From Cyprinodon diabolis (taxonomy: Eukaryota; Chordata; Actinopteri; Cyprinodontiformes; Cyprinodontidae), in assembly GCA_030533445.1 (NCBI GenBank), contig JARPUW010000272.1:124001-188000 (forward strand): a stretch of 64,000 nucleotides of DNA, in the 5' to 3' direction. Positions 22,315-35,175 of the stretch are shown here, one piece after another (position 1 is the stretch's first letter; every line of letters begins with the position of its first letter). A program made the translations under genes and the position numbers. The notes beneath the pieces are model-generated. The model worked only from the letters and a program-made list of their open reading frames with translations, had not been told where the DNA came from and did no database searches.

Positions 22315-24993
22315 ACCAATGGCAATGAGCAATATGCCAGAATGTATGAGTGTGTATAAGGAAGAGGCTTTTATTCTGTAGAGTCCTTGTAGTCTTATTT
22401 TGAAAGTCTATCATGAATGTGCATCAAAAGATGGGTCACGCCCAGCAGTGATATAGAATCCATTTCCAAATGTTAAATCACTGGTTTTCCATGTTATTAG
22501 GTGAATAGTTGCTGTATTACAGAGTAAATGGGAGACTTTTATTGTGAAATTTGCTCTGGGGTGTGTTTTGAAAAGGTCACTAGAGTCTAATAAAAACAAC
22601 CTGGAAGAGTTTGAGTCATAATGTTGAGCCATTTGCATCAATGAATGCATTAGTATAATCTAGAGGCTTTTATTTTGTAGGGTCCCTGGAGTCTTATTTT
22701 GAAAGTCCAACAGAGTTGTGTTTATAGAAAATGTTCAGACCCGTCAATGATAGTTGATTACTTTCCAATCGTTAAATCACTCTTTTTCCATGTTATTAGG
22801 GCAGTAGATGAAGCGGAAATGGGAGGCTTTTATTTTGAAATTTGCTATAGGGTGTGTTTTAAACAGTCTCCTAGAGTCTATTCTCTAAAACGGGGTTGAG
22901 TTTGGGTCATAATGTTGAGCCATATAGGGCAATAAATATATGTAAAAAATATAGAGGCTTTTATTTTGTAGGGTCCCTGGAGTCTTATTTTGAAAGTCTA
23001 TCAGTGCTGAGTGGCAAGGGAAGTGTCATGGACAGCAGTCATATAGTATCCATTTCCCAATGTTAAATCAGTCCTTTCACCCTCCATTAGATTAATATGT
23101 GCTGTTTAAAACAGCAGAGGTAAAATCTGTTTGAAGCTTGGTAACCTTGACAACGCTTAACGAGCCTCTCACTGACACAGACAACAGCTGCACTCACTAT
23201 TGGTTTCTTCTTCCCAGGCTTTTTTGTATGGGAAGAACGGCACCGAACAAACGACTACTGATCAAAAACCGTATGAGTTATTCAAAAAACATTTTCACCA
23301 TGAGCATCAGCAATCCTTCGACTCACACTATACCAACTTTGGTGTATGTGTGTCATTCAGAAAAATATTTATAACGAGTTGAAAACACATAGTCTGATTC
23401 GTTTCTCTCCCATCTTCAGCTCAAAAAGAATAGAGAAAGGCTGAAACTCTCATCGACTTTAGGTTGGTCTGGAGGGTTTTTAAGGAAAAGTATTAATCCT
23501 ACCGTAATTCCGAAGACATTGTGTGAGTCCAGAGGTTTCAGTCTACAAACTGACCAAAAATGGTGACTGTAGCTCCAAATATGTGGCCGTGAGGGCGAGA
23601 ATAAGATGTTTGATCTTAAAAAAATGGCCGCCTCACACTAAGATTTCAGCAGCTGCACTCTAGCAGGCTGCTGCAGAAGCTAACTGTCAGCTAGCTTCCA
23701 GGTGCTTACCCTCCGAACAAACGACTGCTGAGCAAAAACCGTAAAAGGTATCTGAAAAATTCTTTCAGTGAAAGCAACATCTATCCTTTGTCTCAGACTG
23801 GGGTAACCTTCATGTCTGTAGGTCTTTCACAACCCAAAACGAAGCACAAACAAAATGGTTGGCCCACCTGCTCCTCCCTTTGTTTGAACTGCAGGACCTC
23901 ACTCTCACTCACCTTTTAGCTGCTAAAGCACCCCTCCGAACAAACGACTGCTGAGTAAAAACCGTAAAAGGTATCTGAAAAATTCTTTTTATCTAAGCGA
24001 CAGCTATATCTTGTCTTCAATTGGAGTAACTTTCATGGCTGTAGATCATCTACAAACTGAATGGGAAGAGAAAGAAAAAGAAAAAACGTTTCATCACACC
24101 TAAGCTTCTAATTGAGCTAGCTGCAGCAGGTCACTGTCACTCAGCTTTCAGCTGCTTAAAATGTCCTCCGAACAAACGACTGCTGAGCAAAAACCGTATG
24201 AGTTATTCAAAAAATTTTTTCACCGTGAGCGTCAGTCATCCTTCGACTCCAACTATGCCAACTTTGGTGTATGTGTGTCATTCAGAAAAATATTTATGAC
24301 GAGTTTAAAACACATAGTCTGATTCGTTTTTCTCCCCTCTTCTGCTCCAAAACCAATGAAAAACGGCTCTGATTTTCATCGACTTTAGGTCGGTCTGGAG
24401 GGTTTTTAAGGAAAAGTATTAATCCTACCGTAATTCCGAAGATATTGTGTGGGTCCAGAGATTTCAGTCTACAAACTGACCAAAAATGGTGACTCTAGCT
24501 ATAAATATGTGGCCGTGAGGGCGAGTTTAAAATGTTTTTTTGTGTTTAAAAAACGCCTGCCTCACACTCTAGCTTTTCAGTTGCTCCACTCTAGCAGGCT
24601 GGATTTTGCTAAAACTTTGTGGCGCTTGAGGTCTGATTATACAAAAACCGTAGCAGTTATCAACATACCGTCTTCAGTTTTAAATAGACGAAGGATTTAT
24701 CTACAAACTGAGCTTCAAACTGTTTTTCTAGGTGAATGTATGCCGACACAGTGAAGTGCTGTTTTTAATGCTTTTTTTTTCCTCTCCCCATTCATTTCCT
24801 ATGGGATTTTTTTGCGACGTTTTCGCTAATAATTCGCAAACCTTCGGACTAATGAGAAAGTTTTATACAAGCACACATCACCCCATTGGTCCCAACGCGT
24901 GTGCCAACTTTGGGCCCGATCCGCCAAACCGTGCGGGACTAGTTACGTGCCGAAGTTTTGGGTATACGGGAGAATTATAATAATAATAATAAT

Positions 24994-25053
24994 ACGCGGA
25001 ATAAATATGTGCAATAGTAGTAGGTGGGCCATGCCTTCGGCATGTGGCCCCCC
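24994..25053. repeat. 60-bp hairpin module, unit 8 copy 1
   Basis: First of two copies. The linker to copy 2 is AATAATAATAAT, six bases longer than the linker in units 1 and 18, giving a 72-bp period. Confidence 0.9.
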
Positions 25054-25065
25054 AATAATAATAAT

Positions 25066-25125
25066 ACGCGGAATAAATATGTGCAATAGTAGTAGGTGGG
25101 CCATGCCTTCGGCATGTGGCCCCCC
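25066..25125. repeat. 60-bp hairpin module, unit 8 copy 2
   Basis: Second copy, right junction CCCCCC-AACTAG (short junction type). Confidence 0.9.
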
Positions 25126-25398
25126 AACTAGAAAATTTCTAAAGAAATTTTGAGGGGGGCCACCTACTGCCCGTATGGGGAACCGGGCCAATACGGCCCT
25201 GGCCAGTGACGTCGGGGCTCCCCAGACCAACTGCTTACGCCTTAGAGGGCTGCTGAGGGAAGGAAAGAGGGCTAGGTCATGGGCAAAGAGAGCTGTGTGC
25301 CACTTGTGCTGAAATCTGGGAAATAGACGTGCACAGCGTATGATGCACAAGGGTAATATGGGTTGTCCATATTGAACCGCAGTGGGTAAAGCCCAGTT

Positions 25399-25627
25399 GG
25401 CGGGCTTCGCCCGCCTGCTAGGAGCCATCTCAGTGAAGAAAAAAATCACCAATGGCGGGCTCTGCCCGCCTTCTAATAGCCATTGCAGTGATGAAATCAC
25501 CAATGGCGGGCTCTGCCCGCCTGCTAAGAGCCATTGCAGTGATGTAATCACCTTTGGCGGGCTCCGCCCGCCTGTTACCATTGGCGGGCTCCGCCCGCCT
25601 TCTAAGAGCCATTGCAGTGATGAAATC
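25399..25627. repeat. GC minisatellite, unit 8, type II
   Basis: Five hairpins. Two consecutive copies have the TCT loop (GGGCTCTGCCC), whereas other units have one. Confidence 0.95.
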
Positions 25628-28600
25628 ACCAATGGCAATGAGCAATATGCCAGAATGTATGAGTGTGTATAAGGAAGAGGCTTTTATTCTGTAGAGTCCT
25701 TGTAGTCTTATTTTGAAAGTCTATCATGAATGTGCATCAAAAGATGGGTCACGCCCAGCAGTGATATAGAATCCATTTCCAAATGTTAAATCACTGGTTT
25801 TCCATGTTATTAGGTGAATACTTGCTGTATTACAGAGTAAATGGGAGACTTTTATTGTGAAATTTGCTCTGGGTGTGTTTTGAAAAGGTCACTAGAGTCT
25901 AATAAAAACAACCTGGAAGAGTTTGGGTCATAATGTTGAGCCATTTGCATCAATTAATGCATTAGTATAATCTAGAGGCTTTTATTTTGTAGGGTCGCTG
26001 GAGTCTTATTTTGAAAGTCCAACAGAGTTGTGTTTATAGAAAATGTTCAGACCCGTCAATGATAGTTGATTACTTTCCAATCGTTAAATCACTCTTTTTC
26101 CATGTTATTAGGGCAGTAGATGAAGCGGAAATGGGAGGCTTTTATTTTGAAATTTGCTATAGGGTGTGTTTTAAACAGTCTCCTAGAGTCTATTCTCTAA
26201 AACGGGGTTGAGTTTGGGTCATAATATTGAGCCATATAGGGCAATAAATATATGTAAAAAATATAGAGGCTTTTATTTTGTAGGGTCCCTGGAGTCTTAT
26301 TTTGAAAGTCTATCAGTGCTGAGTGGCAAGGGAAGTGTCATGGACAGCAGTCATATAGTATCCATTTCCCAATGTTAAATCAGTCCTTTCACCCTCCATT
26401 AGATTAATATGTGCTGTTTAAAACAGCAGAGGTAAAATCTGTTTGAAGCTTGGTAACCTTGACAACGCTTAACGAGCCTCTCACTGACACAGACAACAGC
26501 TGCACTCACTATTGGTTTCTTCTTCCCAGGCTTTTTTGTATGGGAAGAACGGCAACGAAAACAAACGACTACTGATCAAAAACCGTATGAGTTATTCAAA
26601 AAACATTTTCACCATGAGCATCAGCAATCCTTCGACTCCAAGTATACCAACTTTGGTGTATGTGTGTCATTCAGAACAATATTTATGACGACTTGAAAAC
26701 ACATAGTCTGATTCGTTTCTCTCCCATCTTCAGCTCAAAAAGAATGGAGAAAGGCCGAAACTCATCGACTTTAGGTTGGTCTGGAGGGTTTTTAAGGAAA
26801 AGTATTAATCCTACCGTAATTCCGAAGACATTGTGTGAGTCCAGAGGTTTCAGTCTACAAACTGACCAAAAATGGTGACTGTAGCTCCAAATATGTGGCC
26901 GTGAGGGCGAGAATAAGATGTTTGATCTTAAAAAAATGGCCGCCTCACACTAAGATTTCAGCAGCTGCACTCTAGCAGGCTGCTGCAGAAGCTAACTGTC
27001 AGCTAGCTTCCAGGTGCTTACCCTCCGAACAAACGACTGCTGAGCAAAAACCGTAAAAGATATCTGAAAAATTCTTTCAGTGAAAGCAACATCTATCCTT
27101 TGTCTCAGACTGGGGTAACCTTCATGTCTGTAGGTCTTTCACAACCCAAAACGAAGCACAAACAAAATGGTTGGCCCACCTGCTCCTCCCTTTGTTTGAA
27201 CTGCAGGACCTCACTCTCACTCACCTTTTAGCTGCTAAAGCACCCCTCCGAACAAACGACTGCTGAGTAAAAACCGTAAAAGGTGTCTGAAAAATTCTTT
27301 TTATCTAAGCGACAGCTATATCTTGTCTTCAATTGGAGTAACTTTCATGGCTGTAGGTCATCTACAAACTGAATGGGAAGAGAAAGAAAAAGAAAAAACG
27401 TTTCATCACACCTAAGCTTCTAATTGAGCTAGCTGCAGCAGGTCACTGTCACTCAGCTTTCAGGTGCTTAAAATGTCCTCCGAACAAACGACTGCTGAGC
27501 AAAAACCGTATGAGTTATTCAAAAAATTTTTTCACCGTGAGCGTCAGTCATCCTTCGACTCCAACTATGCCAACTTTGGTGTATGTGTGTCATTCAGAAA
27601 AATATTTATGACGAGTTTAAAACACATAGTCGGATTCGTTTTTCTCCCCTCTTCTGCTCCAAAACCAATGAAAAACGGCTCTGATTTTCATCGACTTTAG
27701 GTCGGTCTGGAGGGTTTTTAAGGAAAAGTATTAATCCTACCGTAATTCCGAAGATATCGTGTGGGTCCAGAGATTTCAGTCTACAAACTGACCAAAAATG
27801 GTGACTCTAGCTATAAATATGTGGCCGTGAGGGCGAGTTTAAAATGTTTTTTTGTGTTTAAAAAACGCCTGCCTCACACTCTAGCTTTTCAGTTGCTCCA
27901 CTCTAGCAGGCTGGATTTTGCTAAAACTTTGTGGCGCTTGAGGTCTGATTATACAAAAACCGTAGCAGTTATCAACATACCGTCTTCAGTTTTAAATAGA
28001 CGAAGGATTTATCTACAAACTGAGCTTCAAACTGTTTTTCTAGGTGAATGTATGGCGACACAGTGAAGTGCTGTTTTTTATGCTTTTTTTTCCCTCTCCC
28101 CATTCATTTCCTATGGGATTTTTTTGCGACGTTTTCGCTAATAATTCGCAAACCTTCGGACTAATGAGAAAGTTTTATACAAGCACACATCACCCCATTG
28201 GTCCCGACGCGTGTGCCAACTTTGGGCCCGATCCGCCAAACCGTGCGGGACTAGTTACGCGCCGAAGTTTTGGGTATACGGGAGAATTATAATAACTAGA
28301 AAATTTCTAAAGAAATTTTGAGGGGGGCCACCTACTGCCCGTCTGGGGAACCGGGCCAATACGGCCCTGGCAAGTGACGTCGGGGCTCCCCAGACCAACT
28401 GCTTACGCCTTTGAGGGCTGCTGAGGGAAGGAAAGAGGGCAAGTTCATGGGCAAAGAGAGCTGTGTGCCACTTGTGCTGAAATCTGGGAAATAGACGTGC
28501 ACAGCGTATGATGCAAAAGGGTAATATGGGTTGTCCATATTGAACCGCAGTGGGTAAAGCTCAGTTGGTGGGCTCCGCCCGCCTGCTAGGAGCCCTTGCA

Positions 28601-28768
28601 GTGATGAAAAAAATCACCAATGGCGGGCTCTGCCCGCCTGCTAAGAGCCATTGCAGTGATGAAATCACCAATGGCGGGCTCCGCCCGCCTTCTAAGAGCC
28701 ATTGCAGTGATGATATCACCAATGGCGGGCTCCGCCCGCCTTCTAAGAGCCATTGCAGTGATGAAATT
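25628..28768. repeat. Array unit 9 (3141 bp; recombinant head, no module, GC type I)
   Basis: The first 130 bases follow the type II/B pattern (TCCTTGTAGTC, GAATGTGCATC, GGGTCACGCC). From about 25870 on the unit is family A (CTGGGTGTG, GGGTCGCTGG, ATAATATTG, GGCAACGAAAAC). It is the only A head that does not follow a type I GC block. GAATACTTGCTG near 25816 is private. Confidence 0.95.
28567..28768. repeat. GC minisatellite, unit 9, type I
   Basis: Four hairpins. CAGTGATG replaces CAGCGATG in the lead spacer, and GATGATATCACC occurs in the third spacer. Confidence 0.95.
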
Positions 28769-31441
28769 ACAAATGGCAATGAGCAATATGCCAGAATGTA
28801 TGAGTGTGTATAAGGAAGAGGCTTTTATTCTGTAGAGTCCCTGGAGTCTTATTTTGAAAGTCTATCATGGAAGTGCATCTAAAGATGGGTCATGCCCAGC
28901 AGTTATATAGAATCAATTTCCAAATGTTAAATCACTGGTTTTCCATGTTATTAGGTGAATAGTTGCTGTATTACAGAGTAAATGGGAGACTTTTATTGTG
29001 AAATTTGCTCTGGGTGTGTTTTGAAAAGGTCACTAGAGTCTAATAAAAACAACCTGGAAGAGTTTGGGTCATAATGTTGAGCCATTTGCATCAATTAATG
29101 CATTAGTATAATCTAGAGGCTTTTATTTTGTAGGGTCGCTGGAGTCTTATTTTGAAAGTCCAATAGAGTTGTGTTTATAGAAAATGTTCAGACCCGTCAA
29201 TGATAGTTGATTACTTTCCAATCGTTAAATCACTCTTTTTCCATGTTATTAGGGCAGTAGATGAAGCGGAAATGGGAGGCTTTTATTTTGAAATTTGCTA
29301 TAGGGTGTGTTTTAAACAGTCTCCTAGAGTCTATTCTCTAAAACGGGGTTGAGTTTGGGTCATAATGTTGAGCCATATAGGGCAATAAATATATGTAAAA
29401 AATATAGAGGCTTTTATTTTGTAGGGTCCCTGGAGTCTTATTTTGAAAGTCTATCAGTGCTGAGTGGCAAGGGAAGTGTCATGGACAGCAGTCATATAGT
29501 ATCCATTTCCCAATGTTAAATCAGTCCTTTCACCCTCCATTAGATTAATATGTGCTGTTTAAAACAGCAGAGGTAAAATCTGTTTGAAGCTTGGTAACCT
29601 TGACAACGCTTAACGAGCCTCTCACTGACACAGACAACAGCTGCACTCACTATTGGTTTCTTCTTCCCAGGCTTTTTTGTATGGGAAGAACGGCACCGAA
29701 CAAACGACTACTGATCAAAAACCGTATGAGTTATTCAAAAAACATTTTCACCATGAGCATCAGCAATCCTTCGACTCCAACTATACCAACTTTGGTGTAT
29801 GTGTGTCATTCAGAACAATATTTATGACGACTTGAAAACACATAGTCTGATTCGTTTTTCTCCCATCTTCAGCTCAAAAGGAATGGAGAAAGGCTGAAAC
29901 TCATCGACTCTAGGTTGGTCTGGAGGGTTTTTAAGGAAAAGTATTAATCCTACCGTAATTCCGAAGACATTGTGTGAGTCCAGAGGTTTCAGTCTACAAA
30001 CTGACCAAAAATGGTGACTGTAGCTCCAAATATGTGGCCGTGAGGGCGAGAATAAGATGTTTGATCTTAAAAAAATGGCCGCCTCACACTAAGATTTCAG
30101 CAGCTGCACTCTAGCAGGCTGCTGCAGAAGCTAACTGTCAGCTAGCTTCCAGGTGCTTACCCTCCGAACAAACGACTGCTGAGCAAAAACCGTAAAAGAT
30201 ATCTGAAAAATTCTTTCAGTGAAAGCAACAGCTATCCTTTGTCTCAGACTGGGGTAACCTTCATGTCTGTAGGTCTTTCACAACCCAAAACGAAGCACAA
30301 ACAAAATGGTTGGCCCACCTGCTCCTCCCTTTGTTTGAACTGCAGGACCTCACTCTCACTCACCTTTTAGCTGCTAAAGCACCCCTCCGAACAAACGACT
30401 GCTGAGTAAAAACCGTAAAAGGTATCTGAAAAATTCTTTTTATCTAAGCGACAGCTATATCTTGTCTTCAATTGGAGTAACTTTCATGGCTGTAGGTCAT
30501 CTACAAACTGAATGGGAAGAGAAAGAAAAAGAAAAAACGTTTCATCACACCTAAGCTTCTAATTGAGCTAGCTGCAGCAGGTCACTGTCACTCAGCTTTC
30601 AGGTGCTTAAAATGTCCTCCGAACAAACGACTGCTGAGCAAAAACCGTATGAGTTATTCAAAAAAATTTTTCACCGTGAGCGTCAGTCATCCTTCGACTC
30701 CAACTATGCCAACTTTGGTGTATGTGTGTCATTCAGAAAAATATTTATGACGAGTTTAAAACACATAGTCTGATTCGTTTTTCTCCCCTCTTCTGCTCCA
30801 AAACCAATGAAAAACGGCTCTGATTTTCATCGACTTTAGGTCGGTCTGGAGGGTTTTTAAGGAAAAGTATTAATCCTACCGTAATTCCGAAGACATTGTG
30901 TGGGTCCAGAGATTTCAGTCTACAAACTGACCAAAAATGGTGACTCTAGCTATAAATATGTGGCCGTGAGGGCGAGTTTAAAATGTTTTTTTGTGTTTAA
31001 AAAACGCCTGCCTCACACTCTAGCTTTTCAGTTGCTCCACTCTAGCAGGCTGGATTTTGCTAAAACTTTGTGGCGCTTGAGGTCTGATTATACAAAAACC
31101 GTAGCAGTTATCAACATACCGTCTTCAGTTTTAAATAGACGAAGGATTTATCTACAAACTGAGCTTCAAACTGTTTTTCTAGGTGAATGTATGCCGACAC
31201 AGTGAAGTGCTGTTTTTTATGCTTTTTTTTTCCTCTCCCCATTCATTTCCTATGGGATTTTTTTGCGACGTTTTCGCTAATAATTCGCAAACCTTCGGAC
31301 TAATGAGAAAGTTTTATACAAGCACACATCACCCCATTGGTCCCGACGCGTGTGCCAACTTTGGGCCCGATCCGCCAAACCGTGCGGGACTAGTTACGCG
31401 CCGAAGTTTTGGGTATACGGGAGAATTATAATAATAATAAT

Positions 31442-31501
31442 ACGCGGAATAAATATGTGCAATAGTAGTAGGTGGGCCATGCCTTCGGCATGTGGCCCCC
31501 C
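31442..31501. repeat. 60-bp hairpin module, unit 10
   Basis: Single copy, short right junction CCCCCC-AACTAG. Confidence 0.9.
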
Positions 31502-31774
31502 AACTAGAAAATTTCTAAAGAAATTTTGAGGGGGGCCACCTACTGCCCGTCTGGGGAACCGGGCCAATACGGCCCTGGCAAGTGACGTCGGGGCTCCCCA
31601 GACCAACTGCTTACGCCTTTGAGGGCTGCTGAGGGAAGGAAAGAGGGCAAGTTCATGGGCAAAGAGAGCTGTGTGCCACTTGTGCTGAAATCTGGGAAAT
31701 AGACGTGCACAGCGTATGATGCACAAGGGTAATATGGGTTGTCCATATTGAAACACAGTGGGTAAAGCCCAGTT

Positions 31775-32003
31775 GGCGGGCTTCGCCCGCCTGCTAGGAG
31801 CCATCTCAGTGAAGAAAAAAATCACCAATGGCGGGCTCTGCCCGCCTTCTAAGAGCCATTGCAGTGATGAAATCACCAATGGCGGGCTACGCCCGCCTGC
31901 TAAGAGCCATTGCGGTGATGTAATCACCTTTGGCGGGCTCCGCCCGCCTGTTACCATTGGCGGGCTCCGCCCGCCTTCTAAGAGCCATTGCAGTGATGAA
32001 ATC
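31775..32003. repeat. GC minisatellite, unit 10, type II
   Basis: Five hairpins. The third has loop TAC (GGGCTACGCCC, 31889), followed by CATTGCGGTGATG (31914). Both are shared only with unit 18. Confidence 0.95.
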
Positions 32004-35000
32004 ACCAATGGCAATGAGCAATATGCCAGAATGTATGAGTGTGTATAAGGAAGAGGCTTTTATTCTGTAGAGTCCTTGTAGTCTTATTTTGAAAGTCTAT
32101 CATGAATGTGCATCAAAAGATGGGTCACGCCCAGCAGTGATATAGAATCCATTTCCAAATGTTAAATCACTGGTTTTCCATGTTATTAGGTGAATAGTTG
32201 CTGTATTACAGAGTAAATGGGAGACTTTTATTGTGAAATTTGCTCTGGGGTGTGTTTTGAAAAGGTCACTAGAGTGTAATAAAAACAACCTGGAAGAGTT
32301 TGGGTCATAATGTTGAGCCATTTGCATCAATTAATGCATTAGTATAATCTAGAGGCTTTTATTTTGTAGGGTCCCTGGAGTCTTATTTTGAAAGTCCAAC
32401 AGAGTTGTGTTTATAGAAAATGTTCAGATCCGTCAATGATAGTTGATTACTTTCCAATCGTTAAATCACTCTTTTTCCATTTTATTAGGGCAGTAGATGA
32501 AGCGGAAATGGGAGGCTTTTATTTTGAAATTTGCTATAGGGTGTGTTTTAAACAGTCTCCTAGAGTCTATTCTCTAAAACGGGGTTGAGTTTGGGTCATA
32601 ATGTTGAGCCATATAGGGCAATAAATATATGTAAAAAATATAGAGGCTTTTATTTTGTAGGGTCCCTGGAGTCTTATTTTGAAAGTCTATCAGTGCTGAG
32701 TGGCAAGGGAAGTGTCATGGACAGCAGTCATATAGTATCCATTTCCCAATGTTAAATCAGTCCTTTCACCCTCCATTAGATTAATATGTGCTGTTTAAAA
32801 CAGCAGAGGTAAAATCTGTTTGAAGCTTGGTAACCTTGACAACGCTTAAGGAGCCTCTCACTGACACAGACAACAGCTGCACTCACTATTGGTTTCTTCT
32901 TCCCAGGCTTTTTTGTATGGGAAGAACGGCACCGAACAAACGACTACTGATCAAAAACCGTATGAGTTATTCAAAAAACATTTTCCCCATGAGCATCAGC
33001 AATCCTTCGACTCCAACTATACCAACTTTGGTGTATGTGTGTCATTCAGAAAAATATTTATGACGAGTTGAAAACACATAGTCTGATTCGTTTCTCTCCC
33101 ATCTTCAGCTCAAAAAGAATAGAGAAAGGCTGAAACTCTCATCGACTTTAGGTTGGTCTGGAGGGTTTTTAAGGAAAAGTATTAATCCTACCGTAATTCC
33201 AAAGACATTGTGTGAGTCCAGAGGTTTCAGTCTACAAACTGACCAAAAATGGTGACTGTAGCTCCAAATATGTGGCCGTGAGGGCGAGAATAAGATGTTT
33301 GATCTTAAAAAAATGGCCGCCTCACACTAAGATTTCAGCAGCTGCACTCTAGCAGGCTGCTGCAGAAGCTAACTGTCAGCTAGCTTCCAGGTGCTTACCC
33401 TCCGAACAAACGACTGCTGAGCAAAAACCGTAAAAGGTATCTGAAAAATTCTTTCAGTGAAAGCAACATCTATCCTTTGTCTCAGACTGGGGTAACCTTC
33501 ATGTCTGTAGGTCTTTCACAACCCAAAACGAAGCACAAACAAAATGGTTGGCCCACCTGCTCCTCCCTTTGTTTGAACTGCAGGACCTCACTCTCACTCA
33601 CCTTTTAGCTGCTAAAGCACCCCTCCGAACAAACGACTGCTGAGTAAAAACCGTAAAAGGTATCTGAAAAATTCTTTTTATCTAAGCGACAGCTATATCT
33701 TGTCTTCAATTGGAGTAACTTTCATGGCTGTAGGTCATCTACAAACTGAATGGGAAGAGAAAGAAAAAGAAAAAACGTTTCATCACACCTAAGCTTCTAA
33801 TTGAGCTAGCTGCAGCAGGTCACTCTCACTCAGCTTTCAGGTGCTTAAAATGTCCTCCGAACAAACGACTGCTGAGCAAAAACCGTATGAGTTATTCAAA
33901 AAAAAATTTCACCGTGAGCGTCAGTCATCCTTCGACTCCAACTATGCCAACTTTGGTGTATGTGTGTCATTCAGAAAAATATTTATGACGAGTTTAAAAC
34001 ACATAGTCTGATTCGTTTTTCTCCCCTCTTCTGCTCCAAAACCAATGAAAAACGGCTCTGATTTTCATCGACTTTAGGTCGGTCTGGAGGGTTTTTAAGG
34101 AAAAGTATTAATCCTACCGTAATTCCGAAGATATTGTGTGGGTCCAGAGATTTCAGTCTACAAACTGACCAAAAAAGGTGACTCTAGCTATAAATATGTG
34201 GCCGTGAGGGCGAGTTTAAAATGTTTTTTTGTGTTTAAAAAACGCCTGCCTCACACTCTAGCTTTTCAGTTGCTCCACTCTAGCAGGCTGGATTTTGCTA
34301 AAACTTTGTGGCGCTTGAGGTCTGATTATACAAAAACCGTAGCAGTTATCAACATACCGTCTTCAGTTTTAAATAGACGAAGGATTTATCTACAAACTGA
34401 GCTTCAAACTGTTTTTCTAGGTGAATGTATGCCGACACAGTGAAGTGCTGTTTTTTATGCTTTTTTTTTCCTCTCCCCATTCATTTCCTATGGGATTTTT
34501 TTGCGACGTTTTCGCTAATAATTCGCAAACCTTCGGACTAATGAGAAAGTTTTATACAAGCACACATCACCCCATTGGTCCCGACGCGTGTGCCAACTTT
34601 GGGCCCGATCCGCCAAACCGTGCGGGACTAGTTACGCGCCGAAGTTTTGGGTATACGGGAGAATTATAATAATAACTAGAAAATTTCTAAAGAAATTTTG
34701 AGGGGGGCCACCTACTGCCCGTCTGGGGAACCGGGCCAATACGGCCCTGGCAAGTGACGTCGGGGCTCCCCAGACCAACTGCTTACGCCTTTGAGGGCTG
34801 CTGAGGGAAGGAAAGAGGGCAAGTTCATGGGCAAAGAGAGCTGTGTGCCACTTGTGCTGAAATCTGGGAAATAGACGTGCACAGCGTATGATGCACAAGG
34901 GTAATATGGGTTGTCCATATTGAAACACAGTGGGTAAAGCCCAGTTGGCGGGCTTTGCCCGCCTGCTAGGAGCCATCTCAGTGAAGAAAAAAATCACCAA

Positions 35001-35175
35001 TGGCGGGCTCTGCCCGCCTTCTAAGAGCCATTGCAGTGATGAAATCACCAATGGCGGGCTCCGCCCGCCTGCTAAGAGCCATTGCAGTGATGTAATCACC
35101 TTTGGCGGGCTCCGCCCGCCTGTTACCATTGGCGGGCTCCGCCCGCCTTCTAAGAGCCATTGCAGTGATGTAATC
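32004..35175. repeat. Array unit 11 (3172 bp; head B, no module, GC type II)
   Basis: Carries a run of rare variants found elsewhere only in unit 19 at an offset of 25584 bp: AGAGTGTAAT, CAGATCCGTC, CCATTTTATT, CTTAAGGAGCC, TTTTCCCCATG, ATTCCAAAGAC and a 9-A run in C4. CCAAAAAAGGTGAC near 34170 is private. Confidence 0.95.
34947..35175. repeat. GC minisatellite, unit 11, type II
   Basis: Five hairpins. The lead loop is TTT (GGGCTTTGCCC) and the last spacer has GATGTAATC instead of GATGAAATC. Confidence 0.95.

Larger units (their letters stand above)
22315..25627. repeat. Array unit 8 (3313 bp, longest; head B, two modules, GC type II)
   Basis: Longest unit because of two modules with extra TAA repeats between them. 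Private changes include TTGAGTCATAATG near 22612, CAATGAATGCAT near 22640 and GACTCACACTATACC near 23320. Confidence 0.95.
28769..32003. repeat. Array unit 10 (3235 bp; head A, one module, GC type II)
   Basis: B2 has a private C to T change creating TAG at 29164-29166, which closes a frame open in all other units. C1 has GTTTTTCTCCC, the C4-like form, as in units 14 and 18. GCAACAGCTATCC near 30225 is private. Confidence 0.95.

Noticed and set aside
24943..25638. Longest open frame of the window, 231 codons on the minus strand (similar 166-228-codon frames in other units)
   Set aside because: It starts at TTG and runs through the 51-bp minisatellite, the hairpin modules and the (TAA)n run. 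All of these have periods divisible by three, which keeps frames open by arithmetic. Its length simply follows module and minisatellite copy number.
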